From assembly GCF_009604375.1 (NCBI RefSeq), contig NZ_WEGH01000002.1, positions 1,202,073 through 1,266,072 of the forward strand: a DNA stretch of 64,000 bases. The letters run 5' to 3'. The notes under the pieces were generated by a model that saw only the letters and a list, made by a program, of their open reading frames with translations, had not been told where the DNA came from and did not search any database. The translations under genes and the position numbers were made by a program. This DNA comes from Actinomadura macrotermitis (GTDB lineage: Bacteria; Actinomycetota; Actinomycetes; Streptosporangiales; Streptosporangiaceae). Below, in pieces: positions 43,514 through 52,410 of this stretch (within the stretch, counting starts at the first letter, position 1; each line of letters begins with the position of its first letter).

Positions 43514-44123
43514 GCCGATTCGGGAGCAGAACGGCACGCACCCCGTCAGATGCCCGAACCGCCGATCTCACGAAGACGACGCGGCCAACACCTCACCGAG
43601 CCAACGCACCAGGGCGTAGGCACCCTTAAAAGCAACGTGGACAGATGAGAGCGCCAGTACTCGCCGAAGTCGACACGTCAGCCCCCTGCACAGTGACCCC
43701 GAGGCGGCACGACCACCGGGGCGGCATGGCAGGCCCCGACTCGCTGGCAACGCATGGCGAGATAGTCGAGACATCGGCGTGGCAGCCACGACCAATGTGA
43801 CCAAACCCCAGATGCAGTTGCGGTCCGTCGCAGGTTGCGAGACCAGGTCGCAGTTGAGCCGCCGCAAGCGGCATGTTCGGCACGTAAGCGCTTAAGGCGC
43901 GGCGTAAGCGACGCAGCGCACCGGACAGACCACGTGGGTTCACCGCAGGTGGTGTGCCCGAGATGTGAGGGCGGTGATCCAGTACAGGCGGCGTGACATG
44001 TGCCGAAGCTGTGCGGCGGTCTTCTGTGTGCGGCGCGGGCGCGCGTGCGGGGTGGTGGGGAGGGCAGGAAGTGGGGTTTGCGGAGTCGAAGGTGGTGGAG
44101 CCGGACATGAGAGGGGTGGGGTT
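43514..44123. other. unassigned region inside the tad cluster
   Basis: About 610 bp between the pilin and TadE genes. Visibly lower G+C than the neighbourhood near 43550-43700. A minus-strand frame at 43568-43867 (99 codons) has no ribosome site and no recognisable domain. I find no RNA or repeat. Possibly a decayed gene or long promoter region. Confidence 0.35.
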
Positions 44124-44540
44124 TTGCAGGGGGCGCGGCCGGGGCGCCGGCGGAGTGATCAGGGCATGGTCACGGCGGAGATCGCCTTGGCACTGCCCAC
44201 GCTGGTGCTGGTCACGGTGGTCATCCTGTGGGGAGTGACGGTCGCCTCGGTCCATCTCGGCTGTGCCGATGCGGCGCGCAGCGGTGTACGACTGGCCGCG
44301 CGGGGCGAACCGCTGCCCGCTGTGCGGGCGTTCATCGCCCGCGCCGTGCCCGCTGGGGCGGTGATCGCAGTCCGGCGGGACGGAGAGTCGACGCGTGTTG
44401 AGATCTCCGTTCCCGTGCGTCCGCCAGGCACGTCCGGTTTCTCGCCACTGCTGGTTCGCGTCCAGGCCATGGCCGCCACCGAACCCGGAGTAGAGGCGGA
44501 CTCGGCCGGACCTCCTTCCGGCCAGGGGCCCGCTCCATGA
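44124..44540 (+). CDS. TadE-like pseudopilin
   Basis: 138 residues from the TTG at 44124, which follows GAGAGGGGTGGGG. The short basic leader QGARPGRRRSDQG precedes MVTAEIALALPTLVLVTVVILWG, a class III-type cleavage site (G before M, Glu at +5) and membrane helix. The exported part of about 90 residues has a Cys (LGCADAARSGVRLAARGE), as in Rv3655c. TadE/TadF proteins are minor pilins. The true start is uncertain: GTG codons at 44052/44055 or the ATG at 44166 are alternatives. Confidence 0.8.
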   Translation: MQGARPGRRRSDQGMVTAEIALALPTLVLVTVVILWGVTVASVHLGCADAARSGVRLAARGEPLPAVRAFIARAVPAGAVIAVRRDGESTRVEISVPVRPPGTSGFSPLLVRVQAMAATEPGVEADSAGPPSGQGPAP

Positions 44541-44697
44541 CGGGCCTCGCGGGTCGTACGGCTCGAGCGTCGGCGGGTTTTCTCCGGGGCTGGGGGCGGC
44601 GGGTCGGTGTTCTGGGGTGCGGGAGAAGGCGGCGCGGGGCGAGATGAGGGAGAGCGGGGGCGATGGGTGCAGGCCTGGCCGGGTGGGAGGTGAAGGG

Positions 44698-45066
44698 GTG
44701 ATCCAGCGGAAGGACGCGGGGGCGGGGACGGTACTGGTGGTGGCGTTCCTCGGGGCCGTCTGGCTGGCAGGGGTTGCGGCCATGGCCGTGGGAGGGGTGC
44801 GGGCCGCGCGCCAGCGGGGGGATGCGGCGGCCGATCTCGCGGCACTGGCCGGGGCGCAGCGGGTGGCCGAGGGGAGCGCGGTGGCCTGCCGGAGGGCCGG
44901 GGAGATCGCGGCCGCCTCGCGGGGCAGGCTGTCGCGGTGTGCCGTGCGCGGCAGGGACGTCGAGGTCTCGGTGAGCGTGGACGCGCGTGTGCCGCTGGGG
45001 GTCGCGGAGGTGCGGATCGTTTCCCGGGCCAGGGCTGGTCCTGCGGCGCCGGAGGGCGTACCCTGA
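44698..45066 (+). CDS. helicase/secretion-neighbourhood TadE-like protein
   Basis: 122 residues. Its start IQRKDAGAGTVLVVAFLGAVWLAGVAAMAVGG forms the membrane helix, followed by AARQRGDAAADLAALAGAQR, the Tad-like block diagnostic of this protein type (Rv3654c position), with three cysteines (ACRRAGE, SRCAVRG). GTG 44698 lies 4 nt after a perfect GGAGGTGA. It is expected to be exported or membrane-held with the pilus. Located 157 bp after the TadE gene. Confidence 0.85.
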   Translation: MIQRKDAGAGTVLVVAFLGAVWLAGVAAMAVGGVRAARQRGDAAADLAALAGAQRVAEGSAVACRRAGEIAAASRGRLSRCAVRGRDVEVSVSVDARVPLGVAEVRIVSRARAGPAAPEGVP

Positions 45067-45287
45067 CGGCCGATGGCTTGTTGCACTGGATGTCAATAGT
45101 TGCTGGAGACGACTTTGTCATCTTTCTGTGACTTTGACTACCGGTTGGTACGTTACGCTGCCGTAAGCCCGTAGTCACCGCTCGATGTGACGGTGCCACA
45201 CGACCACTCGCCCCCGACCGTCGCTCCCCGAATCCGGCGGTACGCGCAGAGGCTTCCGGCAGGTCGTCCGATGAAGGGATTGAGGCC
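45067..45287 (+). promoter_or_regulatory. leader of the repeat-tailed membrane protein gene
   Basis: 221 bp with relatively A+T-rich stretches (45090-45160: TTGTCATCTTTCTGTGACTTTGA region), probably the promoter of the next gene. No gene seen. Confidence 0.35.
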
Positions 45288-46790
45288 GTGACCAACATTC
45301 GCAGGATCGGTGCGATCACGCTTGCGGCACCCCTTGCGATAGGTTTCCCGGTTCTCGGTGGCACCTCGGCGCACGCCGCCGCCTCGACCAGCGTCCTCGC
45401 GCCGCAGAGCGGGGCCGTCATCACCAGCGGCTCCTCGGTCACCGCGCGGGCCCACTACGACTTCACCGTCCGGATGCAGTTGCGGGTCAAGGCGCCCGGC
45501 TCGGGGGACAGCTTCCTCACCGAGGGGTCGGGAGCGGGCAACCTGTCGGCGCCCATCTCGCTGCAGCGGAACGGCCGGTACACGGTCTACCTGAAGGGCG
45601 CGCTCACCAACCACGTCTACGACTCCAACACCTTCACCGTGCGCATCCCGCCGGCGTCGCCGAGCGGGGTGTCGGCCAGCGCGTCCGGGAACAAGGTCAA
45701 GGTGAGCTGGAACCTCGGGCTGGAGAGCGACCTCATCGGTTACACGGTCTCGGCTCCCGGCGCCGGTTCCAGGAGCGGCTCGGTCGGCGGCCTCTGCTCC
45801 GGCACGAGTTGCTCCACCACCCTGCCGCTCTCCTCGGGCACGAGCGGCAGCGTCTCCGTCAGCGTCCGCGCCAAGCGCGCTACCGGGACGGGCGGCTCGC
45901 TCTCGTCCGGTGCCGGGACGGCGAACGTCTCGGTCGGCGGCGGCACCGGCACCGGCGGTGGTGGCAACAACGGCGGCGGCGGCAACAACACCACGCTGCC
46001 CCCGCCCACCAACAACACGACGACGCCGCTGACGCCGTTCAACAACAACTCGCCCGTCACCCTGCCCTCGGTGCAGCCGCCCGGTGCCACGGCCGGGTTC
46101 GCCTACCCGACGCCGCAGGTCGCCGACCAGAACGCGCCGAAGGCCAAGAACGTCGCGGCGACCGACAGCCTGCAGTGGGGCAAGAGCATCGGCATCGCGA
46201 TGATCCTGCTCGTCGTCGCCGCGCACCTGGGGACGTGGACGCGCCGGCTGCGGGTCGCCCAGGCCGGCGTGAGCCGCCAGGGGATGGCCGCCCGCATGGC
46301 GCGGAGCGGCACCGGCCGCAAGCGGGTCAGCAAGGCCCGCCAGCACATCGCCAACGCCGAGGCCAGGGCCAAGACCGCGCCGTTGACCCCGGCGGTGAAG
46401 GCCGCCGAAGGCAAGCCCGGCGCAGCCAAGGGACCGAAGCTCGCCGGCAAGGGCGTGAAGGCGGCTGCGGCGAAGACCGTGGACGGCGCGAAGGTGCCGG
46501 CTTCTTCCGAGCCGAAGGCCGCGGAAGGCTCGAAGAGCACGACCGCTCCCGCAACGAAGGCTGCGGACGGCGCCAAGGGCCCGGTCGCCCCCGCGCCGAA
46601 GGTCAAGGACGGCGCGAAGGACACGGCCGCTCCCACGCCGAAGACTGTGGACGGCGCCAAGGCCCCGGCGGCCAAGGCGGACGCGAAGCGTCGGCCGACG
46701 CGGCTGGGGAAGCGGACCGCCAAGAACGATGCGGCGCAGCCTAAGTCTGAGGGACGTCGCGACGGCAAGCCGGGCAAGGACGAGGCCTGA
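45288..46790 (+). CDS. secreted/anchored protein with basic repeat tail, function unknown
   Basis: 500 residues. A signal peptide (1-31, ...GGTSAHA) precedes a beta-rich extracellular region (35-125) and an Fn3-like part (125-195) with a likely disulfide Cys170-Cys175. A Gly/Asn/Thr/Pro linker (216-260) leads to a membrane helix at 300-317 and a 180-residue cytoplasmic tail rich in Lys and Ala. The tail contains five exact 14-residue repeats (396-465) of the form K-x-x-(D/E)-G-(A/S)-K. Tails of this kind in HU- or H1-like proteins bind DNA; here that is only a suggestion. GTG start with no clear ribosome site. Sits between the tad genes and the helicase. Confidence 0.78.
   Translation: MTNIRRIGAITLAAPLAIGFPVLGGTSAHAAASTSVLAPQSGAVITSGSSVTARAHYDFTVRMQLRVKAPGSGDSFLTEGSGAGNLSAPISLQRNGRYTVYLKGALTNHVYDSNTFTVRIPPASPSGVSASASGNKVKVSWNLGLESDLIGYTVSAPGAGSRSGSVGGLCSGTSCSTTLPLSSGTSGSVSVSVRAKRATGTGGSLSSGAGTANVSVGGGTGTGGGGNNGGGGNNTTLPPPTNNTTTPLTPFNNNSPVTLPSVQPPGATAGFAYPTPQVADQNAPKAKNVAATDSLQWGKSIGIAMILLVVAAHLGTWTRRLRVAQAGVSRQGMAARMARSGTGRKRVSKARQHIANAEARAKTAPLTPAVKAAEGKPGAAKGPKLAGKGVKAAAAKTVDGAKVPASSEPKAAEGSKSTTAPATKAADGAKGPVAPAPKVKDGAKDTAAPTPKTVDGAKAPAAKADAKRRPTRLGKRTAKNDAAQPKSEGRRDGKPGKDEA
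46473..46682 (+). repeat. five 42-bp tandem repeats in the basic tail
   Basis: Period exactly 42 bp (14 codons), units starting at 46473, 46515, 46557, 46599 and 46641, each opening AAG-(A/G)-x-x and containing GACGGCGC(G/C)AAG or GAAGGCTCGAAG. In-frame coding minisatellite. Confidence 0.88.
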
Positions 46791-47220
46791 CGGCGGTCGG
46801 CAGGTCCGTGAGGGCGTGGCTGTCGCGTTGGCAGGCCCGGAGCGCTTGTTTTGAGATTCGGTGACGGCTTGGTGGGTGTGAAGCGTCGGGCGGAGTGGCC
46901 GGGGAAGCCGGACCGCCAAGGACGGCGCGGCGCAGCCTGAGTCTGAGGGGCGTCGTGTCGGCACGTCCGGCGGGGCCTGCTGGCGGTGGGTCAGTCCGTG
47001 AGGCGTAGTTGATCGCTGAGTTGCCGGGTGTGGCGCGGCTGCCGCGTCGGTAGGCCGGGGCGCTTGCTCTTGGGGTTCGGTGACGGCCAGGTGGATGCGA
47101 TGCGCCGGGCGATGCCGTGGGGAAAGCGGCCGCCGAAAGTGATGTGGCGCAGCCCGGGGCGAGGGACGTCGTGATGGCGGGCCGGGCAAGGATGGGGCCG
47201 ACGGCGGCCAGCGTCCTATA
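46706..47220 (+). repeat. decayed ~200-bp tandem copies of the gene's 3' end
   Basis: The last ~28 codons plus ~115 bp downstream of the preceding gene (from GGGGAAGCGGACCGCC at 46706) are repeated from 46904 (GGGGAAGCCGGACCGCC) and again, weaker, from 47117 (GGGGAAAGCGGCCGCC). Shared landmarks are GCGGCGCAGCCT, GAGG(G)CGTCG, GTCCGTGAGG, GAGCGCTTG / GGGCGCTTG and TTCGGTGACGGC. The copies are out of frame or stopped. Confidence 0.8.
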
Positions 47221-47886
47221 GGACGTGGTCTGGTTGCGCTGGCTAATACGCCTTTGTCGGGGATGGCCTGTGATGTGACGGGGCAATCCGGCTTGAGTGG
47301 GATCTGAGGTCGGTTGTTCCGTTGGGGCGGTGATGGCCGCATGCTGTTCAGGTCCGTCAGGGGGGGACAGGGGGCGAGCTTCGATGGTGACCGGGTCGCT
47401 CCCAGGCGGCGCTGGTCAGGCGCAGGCGCTGAGAGAGGGCGAGCGCGCCACGGATGACGTGGCGGTCGGTGCCGTCGAGGCGGTGGGAGACGGCCTAGAG
47501 GGCGTGGTCGTCCGCGAAGGCGGCCTCTTGGGCGCCCAGGCCGGAAGGCCGTAGCACCGCGGCCCGCGTTCCGGTGCTCAGGCCCCGATGGCGCGGGCCG
47601 GGCAAGGAGCCGGTGGACGCCTGGCGGGTGATCGGCGGATCGCATGCGTCCTGACGACCTCGCCGGTATGGAAGACGGTGAGACCGAGCGCCCGGTTCCC
47701 GCCAGTGGTGGAGGAGGATGCTCCGCGCGAGCCGGCGGCCGGTCGGTCCTGGGGACGGCGAACGGCATCACGCCGGGGTCATGGATGCCTTCGGTCGCCG
47801 GCCCGGCCAGGGCGGCGGGCTCCTCGGGCGACGGCGGGCGCGGTGTTCTCAGCCGTGGTCGCCTCACCCGCGCAGGCGGCTTGGTT
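47221..47886. other. non-coding remainder before the helicase gene
   Basis: About 670 bp. Scattered short similarities to the repeats (GCGGGCCGGGCAAGGA at 47175 and 47593) suggest further decayed copies. No credible gene is seen on either strand. Confidence 0.4.
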
Positions 47887-50181
47887 TCAGGGGGCGCCGC
47901 GGAGGAGTTCGGCCAGCATGTCCAGGGCGCCGTGTTTGTCCAGGGGGTCGTTGCCGTTGCCGCACTTGGGGGACTGGATGCACGACGGGCAGCCCGCCTC
48001 GCACTCGCAGGAGGCGATGGCGTCGCGGGTGGCGCTCAGCCAGCCGGCCGCCTCGGCGTAGCCGCGTTCGGCGAAGCCCGCGCCGCCCTCGTGGCCGTCG
48101 TAGACGAAGACCGTGAGCAGGCCCGTGTCGGGGTGCAGCGCCGTCGAGACGCCGCCGATGTCCCAGCGGTCGCAGGTCGCGAACAGCGGCAGCAGGCCGA
48201 TCGAGGCGTGCTCGGCCGCGTGCGCCGCGCCCGCGACGTCCATGTCGCCGAGGGACTCCAGCTGGTCGGGGGACAGCGTCCACCAGACCGCCCGGGTGCG
48301 CAGGGTGCGCGGGGGCAGGTCGAGGGGCTTCTCGCCGAGCATCTCGCCCGTCTGCAGGCGCCGCATCTGGTAGCCGACGACCTGGTTGGTCACCTCGACG
48401 GTGCCGTGGCAGAGGGTCGCCTCGCCCCAGGCGGTGGAGCGCAACTGCTCGACGATGCGGATGTCGGTGACGTCGCGGGCCGTGGTGGAGTAGTCGGGCT
48501 CGGCCGCCTCGACGAGGGCCACCGAGTCCTCCAGGTCCAGGGTCTGGACGATGTAGGACTCGCCCTGGTGGATGTAGACGGCGCCCTCGTGGACCATGGA
48601 GTGGGCCGACGACTCGTCGACCGTGCCGAGCAGCCGGCCCGTGGACAGCTCGATCACCTGGACGGGCGGCCCGCCCGCGCCGCGGATGTCGGCGAGGTCG
48701 CAGGCGCGGTCGCGGCGCGTCCAGAACCAGCCGGTCGGGCGGCGCCGCAGCAGCCCGCGCCGCACCATGTCGGGGAGCAGGTCGGCGGTCGTGGGCCCGA
48801 ACAGGGCGGCGTCGTCCTCGGTCAGCGGCAGCTCCGACGCCGCCGCGCACAGGTGGGGTTCCAGGACGTAGGGGTTGTCGGGGTCCAGGACGGTCGCCTC
48901 CACCGGGCGGCCGAAGACGGCCTCGGGGTGGTGCACCAGGAAGGTGTCGAGGGGGTCGTCGCGGGCGACCAGGACGGTGAGGGAGGCCTGCCCCGAGCGG
49001 CCGGCGCGGCCCGCCTGCTGCCAGAGGGACGCGCGGGTGCCCGGCCAGCCGCAGACCAGGACGGCGTCCAGCCCCGACACGTCCACCCCGAGCTCGAGGG
49101 CGTTGGTGCTGGCCAGGCCCACCAGGGTGCGGTCGCGCAGGGCCGTCTCCAGGGCGCGGCGCTCGGCGGGCAGGTAGCCGGCGCGGTAGGCGGCGACCTT
49201 GTCGACGAGGGAGGGCGCCGCCTCGGCCAGGGCCCGCTTGGCGCCGAGGGCGACCGACTCGGCGCCGCGGCGGGAGCGGACGAAGGCCAGCGACTGGACG
49301 TTCTCCGCCACCAGGTCGGCCAGCAGGTCGGCGGCCTCGGCGGTGGCGGTGCGGCGGACGGGCGCGCCGTGCTCGCCGCGCAGCTCGGTCAGCGGCGGCT
49401 CCCAGAGGGCGAAGGCGGCCGGGCCCCGGGGGGAGGCGTCGGCGTCCACGGCGACCACGTCGGCGCCGGTGAGGCGGGACGCCGTCGTCGCCGGGTCGGA
49501 GGTGGTCGCCGACGCCAGGACGAAGACGGGGTCGGCGTGGTAGCGGGCGCAGATCCGGCGCAGGCGGCGCAGGATCTGCGCGACGTGCGAGCCGAACACG
49601 CCGCGGTAGCCGTGCGCCTCGTCGATGACCACGTAGCGGAGGCGGCGGAGGAAGCCGCGCCAGCGGGCGTGCGCGGGCAGCAGGGAGCGGTGCAGCATGT
49701 CGGGGTTGGTCAGCACGTAGTTGGCGTGCTGGCGGACCCAGGCGCGCTCGTCGCGGGGGGTGTCGCCGTCGTAGGTGGCCGCGCGCACCCTGGTCAGGCG
49801 GAGCGCCCGCAGGGCGCGCAGCTGGTCGGCGGCGAGGGCCTTGGTGGGGGAGAGATAGAGCACAGTGCCGTCCTGGCCCTCGTCGTAGATCGTCGCGACG
49901 GCGGGCAGCAGGTAGGCCAGGGACTTGCCGGAGGCGGTGCCGGTCGCCACGATCACCGAGCGGCCCGCGTGGGCGTGCTCGGCCGCGGCGGCCTGATGTT
50001 CCCACGGCGCCTCGATCCCGGCGGCCGTCATCCGCTGGACGAGCGGCTCGGGCGACCAGTCCGGCCAGCGCGCGCGACGCCCCTCACGTGCGGGAACGTG
50101 CTCGACGTGGGTGATGCGCTCGCGCCGGGACGGGTCGCCCAGCAGCCGGTCCAGCGGCGGTGAAGATCTTTGATGGGACAT
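47887..50181 (-). CDS. DEAH-box helicase, MrfA/Hrq1-like (helicase/secretion neighbourhood)
   Basis: 764 residues. RecA-1 carries the Q-motif region WEHQAAAAE, Walker A ATGTASGKSLAYL, LSPTKALAADQ and DEAH in YVVIDEAHGYRG; RecA-2 carries LASTNALELGVDVSGLD and QQAGRAGRSGQ. The C-terminal DUF1998 region has a four-cysteine metal site (CECEAGCPSCIQSPKC) after GHEGGAGFAERG. It is the Rv3649-type partner of the tad cluster and resembles B. subtilis MrfA, a mitomycin-lesion repair helicase. ATG 50181; divergent from bldG by about 250 bp. Link between helicase and pilus genes is conserved but unexplained. Confidence 0.94.
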   Translation of the reverse strand: MSHQRSSPPLDRLLGDPSRRERITHVEHVPAREGRRARWPDWSPEPLVQRMTAAGIEAPWEHQAAAAEHAHAGRSVIVATGTASGKSLAYLLPAVATIYDEGQDGTVLYLSPTKALAADQLRALRALRLTRVRAATYDGDTPRDERAWVRQHANYVLTNPDMLHRSLLPAHARWRGFLRRLRYVVIDEAHGYRGVFGSHVAQILRRLRRICARYHADPVFVLASATTSDPATTASRLTGADVVAVDADASPRGPAAFALWEPPLTELRGEHGAPVRRTATAEAADLLADLVAENVQSLAFVRSRRGAESVALGAKRALAEAAPSLVDKVAAYRAGYLPAERRALETALRDRTLVGLASTNALELGVDVSGLDAVLVCGWPGTRASLWQQAGRAGRSGQASLTVLVARDDPLDTFLVHHPEAVFGRPVEATVLDPDNPYVLEPHLCAAASELPLTEDDAALFGPTTADLLPDMVRRGLLRRRPTGWFWTRRDRACDLADIRGAGGPPVQVIELSTGRLLGTVDESSAHSMVHEGAVYIHQGESYIVQTLDLEDSVALVEAAEPDYSTTARDVTDIRIVEQLRSTAWGEATLCHGTVEVTNQVVGYQMRRLQTGEMLGEKPLDLPPRTLRTRAVWWTLSPDQLESLGDMDVAGAAHAAEHASIGLLPLFATCDRWDIGGVSTALHPDTGLLTVFVYDGHEGGAGFAERGYAEAAGWLSATRDAIASCECEAGCPSCIQSPKCGNGNDPLDKHGALDMLAELLRGAP

Positions 50182-50431
50182 CAGGTTTTCAGTCTGCCAG
50201 CCTGGGCAAAACCAGGGGAACGCCCCGGTGCCGGTGGTCCTGTTCCCCCTGCCAAGAACGGCAGATCACCAGGTCAGACGGGACGGTACGAACTTTCGTC
50301 TCTCTGGACGATAACGTGCCTCCATGACGCCGGGGCGTGGTTGAATCTCGACGGAGTTCCGTCGCCCGGATCACCACCTTGGAGTTCAGGGCGTCGCGGA
50401 ATGGAATGTGCTGTACGGCGCTGGAGGATCT

Positions 50432-50785
50432 GTGGACCTGAAGGTGAACGACTACACCACCGACGACGGGCTGACCGTCATCACGGTGGAGGGCGAGATC
50501 GACGTCTACACGGCGCCGAAGCTTCGCGAGAAGCTCATCGACCTGGTCAACAAGGGCAAGTTCCACCTGCTGGTGGACATGGAGAAGGTGGAGTTCCTCG
50601 ACTCGACGGGGCTCGGCGTGCTGGTCGGCGGCCTGAAGCGGGTGCGCGCCCACGACGGTTCCCTGGAGCTGGTGTGCACCCAGGAGCGCATTCTCAAGAT
50701 CTTCCGGATCACCGGGCTGACCAAGGTCTTCGGCATCCACGACTCGATCGCCGATGCCGAGGAGAAGCGCAAGGGCGCCAAGTAG
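50432..50785 (+). CDS. bldG: anti-sigma factor antagonist BldG
   Basis: 117-residue STAS-domain protein. [15 protein letters not shown] and [22 protein letters not shown] match BldG of streptomycetes almost residue for residue, with phosphorylation site Ser58 in LDSTG. Unphosphorylated it binds anti-sigma factors and frees sigma factors for morphological development and stress. GTG 50432 follows GGAGGATCT. An ATP-binding anti-sigma gene follows 13 bp downstream, as in S. coelicolor. Confidence 0.95.
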   Translation: MDLKVNDYTTDDGLTVITVEGEIDVYTAPKLREKLIDLVNKGKFHLLVDMEKVEFLDSTGLGVLVGGLKRVRAHDGSLELVCTQERILKIFRITGLTKVFGIHDSIADAEEKRKGAK

Positions 50786-50798
50786 CCGGCCCCCTGAG

Positions 50799-51251
50799 AT
50801 GGCGATCGTTGAACTCTCTTTCAGTGCGCTGCCCGTGCACGTCCGGACGGCCCGTCTGATCGTCACCGCGGTGGCCCGCCGCTGCGGTGTGGACGAGGCC
50901 CTGCTGGACGAGGTGCGGCTGGCGGTCGGTGAAGCCTGCTCGCGTGCGGTGGAGGCGCATCGCCGGCAGTGCCCGGACGAGCCGGTGCGGCTGGAGCTGG
51001 CAGGCTCCGGCGGCCGGTTCGAGGTGACCGTGAGCGACGCCGTCCCCGGCGACGACGGCACGGGGCCGGCGGGCGACCTGGCGGCCGTGGGCGCGCCCGA
51101 GGAGCTGGACTTCCTGTCCGACGACGGCGTGGACCTCGGTCTGGCCGTCATCGCCGGCCTGGCCGACGACGTGGACATCTCGGCCACCCCGAAGGGCGTC
51201 CAGATCCGCATGAGCTGGCCTGCCTCGGCGAGTCTGGCCGAAGCCGACTGA
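50799..51251 (+). CDS. ATP-binding anti-sigma factor (partner of BldG)
   Basis: 150-residue GHKL-type protein. The N-box appears as LDEVRLAVGEACSRAVEAH (near 40-58) and the G1-like segment as VTVSDAVPGDDG; the G2 loop (DGVDLGLAVIAGL) is present. Position directly behind bldG and family type match the anti-sigma factor that BldG antagonises in streptomycetes. No strong ribosome site before ATG 50799, so translation probably depends on bldG. Confidence 0.88.
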   Translation: MAIVELSFSALPVHVRTARLIVTAVARRCGVDEALLDEVRLAVGEACSRAVEAHRRQCPDEPVRLELAGSGGRFEVTVSDAVPGDDGTGPAGDLAAVGAPEELDFLSDDGVDLGLAVIAGLADDVDISATPKGVQIRMSWPASASLAEAD

Positions 51252-51267
51252 CCCCCGGACCAGTGTC

Positions 51268-51305
51268 CGAAGGCCCCGTCCCGATCATGGGACGGGGCCT
51301 TCGGC
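51268..51305 (+). terminator. terminator of the bldG operon
   Basis: 16-bp perfect stem CCGAAGGCCCCGTCCC / GGGACGGGGCCTTCGG, loop GATCAT, 16 bp after the anti-sigma stop codon. Confidence 0.85.
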
Positions 51306-52158
51306 CGTGTTGAGCGCCGGCGCGAATGGCTGTGCCTCGCAATCCCGGCCCTAGGGGCTCGCGGACCCGTCCTCGGCCGCGCTCGGGAGAGCGCGGCTGA
51401 TCCGCGATCTTGCGGGGTCCAGGGGGTTCGTCGGCCCATCCCTTGGCCGTGCTCAGAGGCGCGTGCGAAGCGCTTCGTGACCGACTCGAGGGTGAGGCTC
51501 GCTTCCGGCGTCGCCACGCTCCTAGGTCGGTGACGCTCTTGCGGGAGGGCCGGGGTGACCGCGCAGGGCTCGTGCCGTGTGTGAAGAGCATGTGCGCGTA
51601 GCGAGCGGTGCCAGATGGTGATTCGCCTCCGGCGTTCCCCCACCGGGGGGCGCATTCGTGTGCGGGTTGAGGTTGTTGCGCGGGGCTCGGGCTGTGCGGG
51701 GCGGTGGCCAGCCCTCTGGTCGTGCTTAGGCGAGTGCGGTAGACCCGGTGGGGTTCGCCTTTGGCGTCGCCCTGCCGGCCGGTAGCGCACTCGCTTGGTC
51801 GTTGAGGTTGTTGCGCAGGATCGATGACGCGCTCGCTTGATGGCCGTGGGGATTCGTTTCCGGCCCAGCGGCTCGGCCCATCCCGGGGGCGCTCGTGTGC
51901 GGGGTGGGGTCGTTGCGCGGGGTTCGCCTTCGGCGTTGCCCTGCCTGGGGGGATAGCGCATTCACGTGGGTGCTGAGGTGCCGTGTGGGGCTGGTGGTGG
52001 GCGCCTCAGGGGTGGGTCGGGGCGTCTTAGGGGTCCGCGCGGGGATCTGAGGCGGCGGGATAAGGCATCGTCCCCATGTGGGCTCAGGGGGCTTAGCGCG
52101 AGTCTTTCAGGTGTCGGGCCGGGGGAGGCCGGTCCGGCACCCGACGAAGGAGCCCGCC
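51306..52158. repeat. gene-free region with degenerate short repeats
   Basis: About 850 bp. Variants of TTCGCCT(C/T)(C/T)GGCGT...GCGCA(T/C)TCG...GGTTGAGGTTGTTGCGCGGGG recur at about 51622, 51753, 51853 and 51923, with a weaker start near 51496. Spacing shortens from 131 to 100 to 70 bp. No frame looks coding. Probably decayed tandem duplications. Confidence 0.6.
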
Positions 52159-52263
52159 ATGATCCACCCCGAGTTCAGCCAGGCCATCGCCAAGGACCGC
52201 GTCAAGGAGCTGCGGGCGCAGGCCAAGGCCGACCGGCGTGCCGCGCAGGCGCGCAAGCGGTGA
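52159..52263 (+). CDS. 34-residue basic microprotein
   Basis: IHPEFSQAIAKDRVKELRAQAKADRRAAQARKR follows the initiator Met. It is a highly charged single amphipathic helix. A clear ribosome site (AAGGAG, 7 nt before ATG 52159) and a strong terminator right after (52294-52325) argue for a real, self-contained gene. Small proteins of this look (E-x-F-x-x-x-x-x-x-R-x-x-E-L) are common in actinobacteria; function unknown. Confidence 0.65.
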   Translation: MIHPEFSQAIAKDRVKELRAQAKADRRAAQARKR

Positions 52264-52293
52264 GCCTGCCGCACGGCTGCCGCCAGGGTCCCC

Positions 52294-52325
52294 GGCGCCC
52301 CCCGCTCGTACGAGCGGGGGGCGCC
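52294..52325 (+). terminator. terminator of the microprotein gene
   Basis: GGCGCCCCCCGCTCG / CGAGCGGGGGGCGCC, 15-bp stem around TA, followed by TTTGTG, 30 bp after the stop codon. Confidence 0.85.
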
Positions 52326-52410
52326 TTTGTGCGCGGACCCGGTGCGGGCGGTGAATCACCGACGTGAGATCGTTTTCCCGTCGGCTCTGGAAAGCCATTT
52401 ATGGTTCGGT

